Positions 51,321-64,000 of a stretch of 64,000 bases of DNA are shown here, in pieces. The translations under genes were made by a program, and so were the position numbers. The notes beneath the pieces were generated by a model, which made no database searches, was not told where the DNA came from, and saw only the letters and a list, made by a program, of their open reading frames with translations. The first letter of the stretch is position 1. Each line of letters opens with the position of its first letter. Source of the DNA: Hippophae tibetana (taxonomy: Eukaryota > Streptophyta > Magnoliopsida > Rosales > Elaeagnaceae). The DNA is taken from contig CM072810.1 in NCBI GenBank assembly GCA_037013495.1, positions 109,499,898 to 109,563,897 of the forward strand, in the 5' to 3' direction.

Positions 51321-51783
51321 TGTTGAAAAATTACGCAAATTTTTGATAAACCAGATTTATGATAAAGCAAAAATAGACAAAATAACACCCATATAAATTT
51401 GATAACGAAGTTTGGCCAATTTTTCTTACGTCTTCGGACCTGTTGTAGATATTTCACTAAAAGAGAGAAATTATACAAATTGTTTACAATACTCATAACT
51501 CACAACCCAATTACATCCAAGAAAATTGCTCTCAATTTTCTCTCACTAAATCTTTTTTCTCCAAGCTTTTCTCTCAATTAGATTTTGATAATTTGATGAT
51601 GAATACATTACAATTATACATCTATATATAAGGATATTAACTCTTTGAATTACTCATTAAATTAATGGCGGTCATTCCTTGATTTACTTCTTAAATTAAA
51701 GGTGGTTACTCCTTACTTTGCTCATTGAATTAAGATCCTTAATATAATTGACTTTAGAGCCAATTATTCAACAATATCCAACA
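51321..51783 (-). repeat. 3' LTR of the copia element 51321-56160
   Basis: On the plus strand it runs from TGTTGAAAAATTACGC to ATATCCAACA, 463 bp. It aligns with 2806-3289 of the related element. Confidence 0.88.
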
Positions 51784-54700
51784 ACCTCTCACTTGAAGAC
51801 TGATTTCAATGTCTTCACACCTTGATCAATGCAGTAGCTTTTCTAGTCTTGTTACTCTAGTAGACCAATTGAAGTTAAACACAGTTGAAGTTGAACACAA
51901 CTTCAGTTTGTCAATAGTCATCACATTTGTCAACATATCTGCTGAATTTTTGTTTTCTTGAATCTTCTCCAATATTAACACATCATCTTCCAATAAAGAT
52001 ATGATAAAGTGATAATGAAGCCTAACATGCTTAGTTTTAGAATAAAATGCTGAATTCTTCGCCAAGTGTATTGTACTTTGACTATCATTGTGCATAGCAT
52101 TCTTCTCTTGCTTGAATCTGAACTCAATTAATAAACCTTGAAGCTATATTATCTCTTTACTAGCTTCAGTCACTGCTACATACTCAGCCTATGTAGTGAA
52201 TAGAGTGGCAATCTTCTATATCTATGATATCTAACTAACAATTGTAGTTCCAATAGTAAATATATAATCGGTGGTGCTTATTCGGTAATCAATTTCACCT
52301 CTAAAGTCTGCGTCTACGTAGCCATATACTTTTAACTCTTCTTTACTAAAGTATAAACACTTCTCTGCGGTGCCTTGTTGATACCTCAAAATCTGCTTGA
52401 CTGTTTTCCAATGAGTTTTTCCTATATTTGACATAAACATGCTAACAACTCCCATTGTATGGCCAATGTTTGGTGTCATATAGACCATCATGTACATCAA
52501 ACTTCCAATAGTTACGGCATAAGGAACTTTAGTCATGAATTCTTTTTCTTCCTCCATCTAAGGGGATTCATCCTTGGATAGGCAAAAATGATTGGCCAAT
52601 GGTATGCTAATTGGCTTGGCATTGCCCACGTTGAATCTCTACAAAACACAGTTGAAGTACTCTGCCTGAGATAACTGCAAGGATCTTTTCTTCTTACCTC
52701 TTATGATTTGCATTCCAAGAATCTTCTTTGTTGGACCTAAGTTTTTTATGTCAAACTCCTTTGACAATTACTACTTCAACCATTTGATATCATCCATATC
52801 TAAACCTACTACTAACATATCATCAACATAAAATAGTAAAATGATATAACTAGACCTATATCTCTTAAAGTAGCAACTGTGGTTGGCATTGCACTTCTGG
52901 AAACCTTCCTTGTGTATAAAGTTGTCAAACTCTCTGTACTACTGTCTTAAGGCTTGTTTTAGGTCATACAAACTCTTCTTAAGTCTGCACATCATGTTCT
53001 TCTTTCCTTTTTTTGAGAAACCTTCTAGCTGGTACATGTATATCTCTTCATCTAAGTCTTCATGAAGGAATGTAGTCTTCACATCCAACTGTTCAAGATA
53101 AAGATCTTCAATGGCTATAATACACAACACTGATATGATAGTATTGAGCTTCACAATGGGAATAAAAATTTCAGTGTAATCAACCCCTTCCTTCTACTAA
53201 AATCCTTTGACAAGTAGTTAGGCTTTGTATCTCTTAGAACTATCTTGCTCCTTTTTCACCTTGTACACTCATTTGTTATGAAGTGCCTTCTTTCCTATGG
53301 GTAACTCAGCTAATTCCCATGTCTAGTTGGAGATGAGAGATTTCATTTCTTCTTTCATCATAGCATTTAGGATCCCCTCTATCAATCAACAACATATAGT
53401 TTATATATCTCCTGTTAGGCACATGAGGTCGAGAAAACCTTCTCAATACTAGAGTTGGAGTAGGAGACTGTGGTGTATCATACTGTTGCGCACTGCTCTA
53501 TCCAACGAGTTCATCTGGCTGAGGACTTGTTACAATTGGTTTTGTCACAGGACTATTTAGGACATCATTTGCATTTGCAAATGCTGACTCATTCTGCTCT
53601 GTGTCGTTGGCGTCTGTTTTATTCCTGTTCTTCTACACCACTCTTTTTTTGAAAATCACATCTCTACTACAGATCAATTTCTTGTTTTCGTCATCCCAAA
53701 TGTGGTAGCTAAACTCATCCTCACCATAGTCAATAAAGGTGCATTTCTTGGATTTGGGATCAAGCTTATTACTGCCTTGATCACTAATATGCACAAATGC
53801 TACACAATCGAAAACTTTTAGATGTGATAGTTTTACCTCTTTTTCGATTCATATCTCCTATGGTATTATATGCTCTAATGAAACAAATGGGCCTCGATTG
53901 ATAAGTTATTGTGTTGACTACTTCTATCCAGAACTGCTTTGGTAGACCTGACTATATACGAATGCTTCTGGCTCTTTCTTTCAATGTTCAGTTTATACTC
54001 TCAACTACACCATTGTGTTGAGACGTGCTTGACACAGTTTTCTCCATTCTGATCACATGCTCATAGCAAAAAATTTTGAATCTGGTGTCTTCATATTCAC
54101 CACTATTGTCGGTTCTGAGCTTTTTTATCTTTGAACATGTCTCATTTTCTACCATAGCTTTCCATATCCTGAAAGCCTCAAACACTTCAGACTTATGATT
54201 TAAAAAGTAAACTCATACACTTTGAAAGGGGTCATCGATGAAAGTCACAAAGTAGTGTTTCCCACTAATGGATGAGCCGGTAGTTGGTCCCCAAACATTA
54301 GAGTGAATGAGCTCTAGCCTTTCCTTCTTTGGGGTTCTACCACTTGTCTGGAAGTTGACTCTCTTCTGCTTTCCAAGTATGCAATCTTCACATATATCTA
54401 TCTTCACTGACTGTAGACTTGGAAGTTTTCCATTTGAATGCATAATCTTCATCCCCTTCTCACTCATGTGACCTAGTCTTTGGTGCCACAAATTTTTTGT
54501 TTCATTGCCTGTTGTAATTGCAATTGAACAATGTGTTCCTGATGTCATGTAAAGAATGACACTTTTCTTGCCTCGAGCAACCATCACTACACCTTTTAAA
54601 ATCTTCCAGTCATCACCATGGAAGATCATAGTGTAGCCTTCACTAGCCAACTACCTTATTAAGATTAAGTTCTTTCTTAAGTCGAGAATATGCTTGACAT

Positions 54701-56160
54701 CTTTCAGCTCCCAAACAGATATGTTTAACATAATATTCACTACATTTATGTCAATAATAGCACACAGTTGATCATCACCAAAATATACATTTTCAAGGTT
54801 TCTGAGGACATATTTCTCGAAGAATTTTTCCTGTGAAGTAGCATGGAATAATGCTTCAGAGTCTAATCCCTAAGATTCTTCCTTACTCTCCAAAGAGCAT
54901 ATTAATGCATCATCTTCCTCTGCCTTCGCTTTCTGGTCCTTCAGTGCACTCTCGCATTGATTTTGTAGTGCCTGATTGTCTCAATTTCAACACTCGACAG
55001 TCTTCGAGCTATAGGAATTATTGGGATTCTTGGATTTGGACCTCTTGTCCTTTGATCTATCTCAATAGTTTGTTCTACCACGTCCATTCCCTTTGGTTGA
55101 ATTTCTTCCTCTTGACTCTGTATGCAAAATTGGAGAGTTTGACAATTCACCCAACTCTTTACGTTGGATCTCTTCACTGAGAACCAGATCATAAACATTG
55201 TCAAATTTCAACTTATTGCTTCCTGACAAGCTACTCATAACCGTGATAGTAGCATTCCAGCTTTCTGATAGAGAGACAAAAGTATCAATGCACGTACTTC
55301 TTCAAATTGAATAAACGTCTCATCAAGTGCATTTTGTTTGAGACCAATGGATTCTCATACATATTGGAGAGAGTTTCCATAAGACTTGTCGTAGTCTTTT
55401 CTTTTGTTAAAAGCAACATTTTGGGATAGTATTAATTGAATAACTCCGAGGGCTTGTCTATTAAGAAGATTCCAATCTTCTTCCTTCACAACTTCTGGCT
55501 TCTTTCCTGAGAGAGGTTGATACAGACTTCTTTAATACAGATAATTCTCTATCTGCATTTTCCAAAACCCAAAATCTGTGTCATCGAATTTCTCGAGTTT
55601 CATATTTTCTTCATATATGGCCATTACTTCTACTCAAATCTAACTTCCTCTGAATTGTTTTTGACTATTCCTACAAACCACCGTGTATTAGAACACCTCC
55701 CTCCGTCAACAAATCAATATCGTTGACAAAATTACTATTAACGTAAATAGTAACCTTGTAAAAAATTGACAAAAATCACCACAAAATGTATTGCTATCAG
55801 TTGTTGAGAAATTACGCAAATTCTTAATAAGCCAGATTTATGAGAAAACAAAAATAGACAAAATAACACAAATTTGATAACGGAGTTCAACTAATTTTTT
55901 TTACATCTCCAAACCTACTACAAATCTTATTACTAAAAAGAAGAAATTATACATAGTATTTACAACAATCATAACTCAAAAACCAATTATACCCAAGAAA
56001 ATTGCTCTCAATTTTTTTTCACTAAAGCATTTTTGTCTAAGTTTTTTTCTCAATTGGATTATTCAAAGTATCTATTGGGGTGCTCTATTTATAGATGCAG
56101 AAGCCTTTTTTCTACATGTTTTTCCAATTAATTCTTAATTGACTTTTCTTCTTTTTCAAC
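51321..56160 (-). mobile_element. Ty1/copia LTR retrotransposon, same family as the one at the window start (fossil)
   Basis: Minus-strand element. The 3' LTR is 51321-51783, directly followed on the plus strand by the complement of a purine tract (AAGTGAGAGGT on the minus strand). The 5' LTR starts at 55802; it matches the other LTR in its inner part, but its outer boundary is not resolved (about 56060-56160). A weak iMet-type primer site lies at about 55790-55801. The interior holds RNase H (about 51826-52560), reverse transcriptase (about 52560-53230), integrase (about 53300-54340), GAG-pre-integrase (about 54400-54650, with WHQRLGHMSEKGMKI), protease (about 54650-54880), a zinc-knuckle area and gag (about 54940-55640). 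Broken, with many interruptions. It sits inside the duplicated AGP gene. LTR and coding differences from 1-3289 are numerous, so both are old. Confidence 0.9.
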
Positions 56161-56344
56161 AAAAGGTTGCACCGCCATTCAATTTTCTTGAGTTGTTGGC
56201 TTAACGACCACTCTTTTATTTTATTGTCATTTATTGCACCATTTAATGCGTGTAAGTTTGACCAATAACTATATGCTAGCATACTAATACTTATATTCCA
56301 TACAACTATAAGCATTAGGATATCTTTTGAAATATGGCTTTATT

Positions 56345-56797
56345 TGATGCAGTGTGTCTGCACATGTCCTACATTGCTTAGAAAATTAAGTGGTGATGTG
56401 CTTATAAGGGGTAAGTACTCTCTAAATAACATAACACGTTTCAGGGTTTCTTTCTAGAAGCAAAGTCGCGAGGTCTCGCTGAACTGTCAAGTCATGGACC
56501 AAAGCGGATAATCTCGTGCCACGAGGAGTGGGTCTCGCCCCACTATAAGTAGACGAATTAATCATTCTATATCAGTTGGTATTAGAGTCATAACCCTACT
56601 GGATCATGGGAGCTTGCGTTCTTACAAAGACGTAAGACTTCTTAAGTGAGAGTGTATGATGCAGTGTGCCAGGTAAACTGTCAAGTCATGGCTGTGGATC
56701 CGCTAAATTTGCAATTATAGACCAAAGAAGACAATCTCGTGTCAGGAATAGTAGATCATGTCCCGCTATAAGGAGATAGATTAACTGTTCTATATCA
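56345..56797 (+). mobile_element. TRIM (miniature LTR retrotransposon without coding sequence) (fossil)
   Basis: Two direct repeats share the same ends, TGATGCAGTGTG and TTCTATATCA: 56345-56574 (230 bp) and 56657-56797 (141 bp). Between them lie an iMet-type primer site (TGGTATTAGAGTC, 56577-56589) directly after the first repeat and a purine tract (AAGTGAGAGTG, 56644-56654) just before the second. The 5-bp flanks are identical, TTATT at 56340-56344 and 56798-56802. The whole element is 453 bp with no room for gag or pol, so it must rely on proteins from other elements. The second LTR is shorter than the first. Confidence 0.88.
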
Positions 56798-56802
56798 TTA
56801 TT

Positions 56803-57283
56803 GGTGCATGACCACAAAAATGGTGACAAAAAAGTAAAACATATCCACCCGAATGTATGGAGATAATAATGTAAACTTATGTAGTAGTTGTCTTTGGTTC
56901 ATATGAGACTTGAATTGCAGACAAAGAATCATTTATCTTAGCAACAATTGTGAAGTTAACATGGTCATGCTTGCTTTAAACAATTGGCAAACATTTAACA
57001 TGAAATCAATTCACATGGCTTACAAAATCCAAATTCACGTATTATTTTCTTGTGCACTTGCTCTTCAAGTAACGAAACATGTATCTCTTTTTACTCGAAA
57101 ACAAAATTACATTTACAGACAAAAAATTCCGAATAGATAAAGATATATGCAAATAAAAAATAAAAAAGATCAGGCATACACAAATAGATTTACACATATA
57201 TGCCAAATACATAAAAAAAAACAATTTAATTCCATTTCAATTGCAAACAACTAGACATTTCAATTGGCATTTTTCTTGAATAA
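56803..57283. other. Intergenic stretch, nothing recognised
   Basis: No gene or repeat structure that I can support. Confidence 0.5.
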
Positions 57284-57597
57284 GTCATAGTAGAAAAGAA
57301 ATAGTGGTAGAGAGAACAAATATATTTCAGCGAAAAGATAAAAACTTACCAGCGAATATTAGCCCTTATTATGCATTTGGAGGGCGATTTAAATGCCATT
57401 TAGATATCTTCATAGAGCCTTTTAAACGCCTTAAAAGTTTCTACATTAGTCAATACACTACATTAGTCAATACAAAGGCGTTTTCAGTATTTTGAAGCAT
57501 TTAAATATTTTTTATTACGTTTTTTTGTTATACAAAGCTCTAATTAAAATTTACTTTAAATTTGTAAATGCCTTCTATTCACCAAATTGTAGTAGTG
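57284..57597. mobile_element. Possible CACTA-type MITE
   Basis: The right end CACCAAATTGTAGTAGTG reads on the minus strand as CACTACTACAATTTGGTG, a CACTA-style terminus. GGCGATTT, AAACGCC and GGCGTTTT motifs lie inside, as in subterminal repeats. The left end (about CATAGTAGAAAAG) is only a rough partner and no 3-bp target duplication was confirmed. Confidence 0.3.
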
Positions 57598-57980
57598 CGT
57601 CACTGCTTCTCATTGGTGTGCAGGGTGTGAACAGTATCACAGCTTGTAGATAATCATGTCATAGTGGTTGAGTATGACTTGCGAGAGGGATCTAATGCAG
57701 ATGAAGAAAAAGATAAAGCATAAACAGTAAATTTTCTCCACTATTTTTATGTTTTTTTAACAGGTAACCATGGTTGATGCAATTTTAAAACTCATTTTTA
57801 TAGCTGTCATAATTGTACAAGGATTGAGGGAAATTAATACAAAACCGGGAAAAAACCACAATTGTTGAGTCCTTATTCAATTTTACATGTATGAATGTGC
57901 CGTTGAATTTATAGTGAACAAATGAAATAATAATGTGCTTGTAGTATAACAAGAAACTCATTGATCATAGTATAATATTT

Positions 57981-58840
57981 CTAGGAACTGCAGCCTATTG
58001 TAGTAAGAAGAAGTAAAACAGCTAATCCTGTTCTTATCCATAATCCAGATCTGCCTTGCTGTTGTAGCATATTTCCTCCATTCTGCAACAAAAAACATAG
58101 TTAACATTTTTTTAATATTAATGAAAGAAAGAGTGACTACAGATATCGTTATGACAAAAGAAACAAGTTAAAGTCATTACCAAATTTAGACTTGGTGATG
58201 GTGCTGGTGTTGTGTCATCAGAGTCTACTGATGGTGTGGGTGGTGCTGGAGGGCTTGGAACGGTTGGTGCTGGTGCAGGTGCATGATGATGCCTTCTGTG
58301 CTTGTGCTTGCTTTTCTTATGTTTTGTCGGAGCTGGTGCAAGTGATGGCACTTGTACGGGTGCTGCGGCTGGTGGAGTGATGGTTGGTGCAGGAGCTGAA
58401 GCTGGTGGTGGTGGCACTGGTGCTACTTTGGCTGGTGCCGGTGCTGGTGTTTGCTTTACAGGAGCAGGCGCTGGTGGTGCTTGAGTTGGTGCTGGTAAAG
58501 GTGGTGGCAATGCAGGTGGTGGAGAAGAAACTGGTGGGGGTGAAGTTGCTGGTGGCTGTGGTAATGGTGCAGCAACTGGTGGTGGTTGAGATGGGCTTGA
58601 TGTTGGTGGTGTTTGTGGCTGTGCTGGTGCAACTTTAGGGGATGGTGACGATGTAGGCGTGGTTGGTGTGGTAGTCGGTGGGCTTGCTGCTGCATTGACT
58701 GGTGGCTGTGTTGCTGTAGTTGGTGGCGGTGTAGTTGGTAAAGTGGCAGGTGCAGTGGCTGGGGCTTGGGCATTGATAAAGGAAGATGGAAAGATGATAC
58801 AAGCTATGATCAAGCTTAGAGCCCATAATGTTGAAGCCAT
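57981..58840 (-). CDS. AGP19: Lysine-rich classical arabinogalactan protein, AGP17/18/19 type, two exons
   Basis: Exon 1 is 58181-58840 (220 codons) and exon 2 is 57981-58082; the GT-AG intron falls between codons, giving 253 residues. Residues 1 to about 24 (MASTLWALSLIIACIIF...NAQ) are a signal peptide. Then follows a Pro/Ala/Ser/Thr-rich region with many Ala-Pro, Thr-Pro and Ser-Pro pairs, the sites of hydroxyproline arabinogalactan attachment. At about 172-190 sits a basic Lys/His/Arg block (TKHKKSKHKHRRHHH), the mark of the lysine-rich AGP subgroup, followed by APAPAP. Exon 2 encodes NGGNMLQQQGRSG and a hydrophobic tail (TGLAVLLLLTTIG), a GPI-anchor signal. Reading through the intron would lose this tail. 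The protein should be anchored at the outer plasma membrane and act in cell-wall signalling. It resembles AGP19 in layout; the exact paralogue is inference. A broken duplicate lies at 50158-51320. Confidence 0.92.
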
Positions 58841-58879
58841 TGTAATATTGAAGATGGAACTGCCAACAAGAGTTAGTGG

Positions 58880-58890
58880 TTAAATATAGA
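58880..58890 (-). promoter_or_regulatory. Possible TATA box of the AGP gene
   Basis: TCTATATTTAA on the minus strand, about 40 bp before the start codon. If used, the 5' untranslated region would be very short, so this is uncertain. Confidence 0.35.
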
Positions 58891-61183
58891 TCCAAGAAGG
58901 GAACAAATTTTGAGAACTAAGAAATGGTTTATCATCGGTAGTAGGAATGTAGCCATCGTAAGATTTTGATGTCTCTTCTAATCTTTTGATGTCTCTAAGA
59001 GGACTTTTTCTTTTCTTTTCTTTTAATTCTCTGTTTAGAGTCATGGATAAAAACACTTCCATATTTTCGTTGACGTATCTGTAACGTGAAGTAATTATCT
59101 TCCATAATATTTAAAAATTTACTATACTTTAATAAATATATCCAAAAATATGAGTGTAAATGTATCATGAAATATGGGTGTATAAAAATATTAATTTTGG
59201 CAAATTGAAAAAAAAAATACTTGACATTTAATTCGTCTTATATACGTGTAAAAGTAATTAAATTTTAGCTTTTTCCAAAATTTTAAATCTTTTAATAGTA
59301 ATTATTTAATTTAATTATAATTCATTAAAAATAAAAAATTTAAAAAATATAATGCTTTGATATAATTTGTGATATTCTACTTCATGATCTCTAACACTTA
59401 GTTACATAATTTATTTATTTTTTCCGGTTATATTTCTCCTTATCTCTCTTATGTTATTTTCTAAATATAATCCATATGACTCTAACTCTTAGTATAGTTT
59501 TGTACTTTATTGTTCAACTTTTCTTTTAATCACAGTATAATTAATATAAATATCATGAAATTTATTAAAAAAAAGTTATTTTTTCTCCAAAGAAAAACTG
59601 TTTTAGTCATGATACACCAACAATATATAATATAATATATTCTATGTAAGTAACAAATATAATATTTATATAAAAAAATATCAATTTATTTAATATATTA
59701 TCGTTTGTTTTAATATTTTAAAAAGCTTACACAAAATAAAAAATAGATAATATTAGAACTAAAGTAATCAACATTATTACTGATTTTCTTATTTTATTTT
59801 AGCCTGAAAAATTAACATTTACTTTACTATTGCAACTTTAATGTAAGAATTATTGGTACATCAATCATATCTAGTAATGAAAAAACTAATTAATTGAAAT
59901 ACACGTAATATATATTATTATCTAAGAGGTCAAAGATTCAAAGCCTTGATAATCTCTGAACTTCATATTGGATCGAATGGCAGTCACATCGTTAATACTC
60001 AATCGATTAACCTTTAATAAATTATCGAGATTCAAGAAGTTTTATTATTCTTAATTTTTATGAGATTTTTTGTTCGAAAAAAAAAATCACGTGTACTATT
60101 TACCATTACTATTATTGTCGTCGTAACTCGTCAACATTCTTAGGATCTCCCTTAGTAGTAATGTTGACTGGGTTCTCTCTCCTCCACCTCTCTACTTGTC
60201 CCCTGAATACATTTTCTGCCCATTTATTAAGCTATTGCGTAGAGGAATAAATGGTATTTATTTTTTAGCATTAAAACAGAAAATTAATAATTAATAAATA
60301 TACAGGTGTTACACATCATGAATTGCATAATCTGTTTCAAATAATACAGAAAACTTTATTGTGGAAAATAATGCCAGAATGGATTCAAAGCTACCTTTTT
60401 CGCACAACAAAACAATGTTGATTCTGACATCAAACCACATAACTGGTGTTCAATCCCCATCAATCTTCATGAAAAAGCAAAGACATGAAGGAACGAACAC
60501 CTAAAGATCTCACACGTAACAATCTTTTAATTTATTTAACCCCTGGATGGTAACTTCTTCGAGTTTCGATGCATTATGTATAAAGCAAGAATTTTTCAGC
60601 TGGGTTATTTTAAAAGGTAGGATCCACCTTAAGATGTAACTGCACAACATCTAAATCTATCCTCATATAAACTAAACACAATTGACCACCAAACCAGATT
60701 GCCTATTCCAATCTAATAGAGTAATAGTATATCAGAGAATCAAGAGTTTTGACAAAGAAGAAAATGTTGGATATCAAATGTCAGTTAGAATAAACAATGA
60801 TGAAGATTTGTAATGAGCTCATTACTTTCCTTATCTGTTCATAATCAGATTATGTCACTGCAAACATAATACTTACCGGTAGCCATTTCACAAACCATGT
60901 ATCTCACCAAGACATATCAATTGCATCAATAAACTGGACTTCAGGTGGCAACATAGCGTTTTAATGCATCCATTACGATCATAATAGAGGTTTGGAACAA
61001 TATATTTTATCAACATCTAGAGCAAGCAGGTGACTTTGTTAATCTATGATACGAAAAGCGAACACACTCTATCTACTTAGTCAGAATTTATAGATGGCAT
61101 AAAAATATAATTAAATTTTGTTAATGGGAGATGCTTTGGCATGGAACTTTAACACAAAGAAATTGATGGTGGCAAGCCAATGT
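58891..61183. other. Intergenic region between the AGP gene and TADA
   Basis: Upstream of AGP (to about 59100) there is ordinary promoter-like sequence; 59100-60240 is AT-rich with no feature. From about 60300 the composition becomes less AT-rich, and this part may include the 3' untranslated region of TADA, which ends at 61184. No other gene recognised. Confidence 0.5.

Positions 61184-64000
<2,817 letters not shown>

Noticed and set aside
58192-58883. Plus-strand Val/Gly-rich frames opposite the AGP gene, and a minus-strand His/Leu/Gln frame at 58456-58773
   Set aside because: They are shadows of the Pro/Ala-rich coding strand; only the frame with signal peptide, Lys block and GPI tail makes biological sense.

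Overview
The window is AT-rich nuclear DNA from a dicot-type flowering plant. The evidence is a multi-exon PHO1-type phosphate exporter gene, a lysine-rich arabinogalactan-protein (AGP) gene, a plastid-type tRNA adenosine deaminase (TADA) gene, several Ty1/copia elements primed by tRNA-iMet, Tourist-like and hAT-like MITEs, and telomere-like TTTAGGG motifs. I cannot name the species.

From 1 to about 42.5 kb there is almost no host coding capacity; it is a repeat graveyard. In order it holds: a copia element cut by the window start (1-3289, minus); a decayed copia 5' part (4111-~6330, plus); a Tourist-like element packed with telomere-like minisatellite (7456-8643); a tRNA-derived SINE-like relic (~10170-10360); a purine/pyrimidine snapback (~12350-12580); a TRIM-like small LTR element (~12806-13312); a caulimovirid-like viral fossil (~13950-16720); a copia element at its edge (16724-21347); a fragment of a PMI1-like (EEIG1/EHBP1) host gene (~21511-21910); a gag relic (~24630-25400); a second, inverted telomere-motif Tourist-like element (27554-28380); a second caulimovirid-like fossil (~28950-30770); two related hAT-like MITEs (30806-31301 and 33971-34240); a copia 3' end (~32165-33450); and a copia element with both LTRs (34776-40058).

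From 42.9 kb the window is gene-bearing. A complete 14-exon PHO1-family gene (42906-47595, plus; 792 residues) has all splice sites canonical and in phase. Next is a fragment of a DNL/Zim17-type zinc-finger gene (48163-49211). Then comes a tandemly duplicated lysine-rich AGP locus. The right copy (57981-58840, minus) is intact, with two exons, a signal peptide and a C-terminal GPI-type tail. The left copy (50158-51320) is a pseudogene: a solo LTR sits in its last exon, and a copia element (51321-~56160) replaces its N-terminal end. A small TRIM element with perfect target-site duplications (56345-56797) lies between them. At the right edge the last four exons of TADA (61184-64000, minus) include a GC-AG intron.

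The three intact genes have unrelated roles: phosphate export, cell-surface glycoprotein, and plastid tRNA editing. They show no sign of working together. The most unusual material is the pair of telomere-motif MITEs, the twice-hit AGP duplicate, the two caulimovirid-like fossils and the small LTR elements that carry no protein. All coordinates and reading frames were worked out by eye; family calls are by motif memory, not by search.
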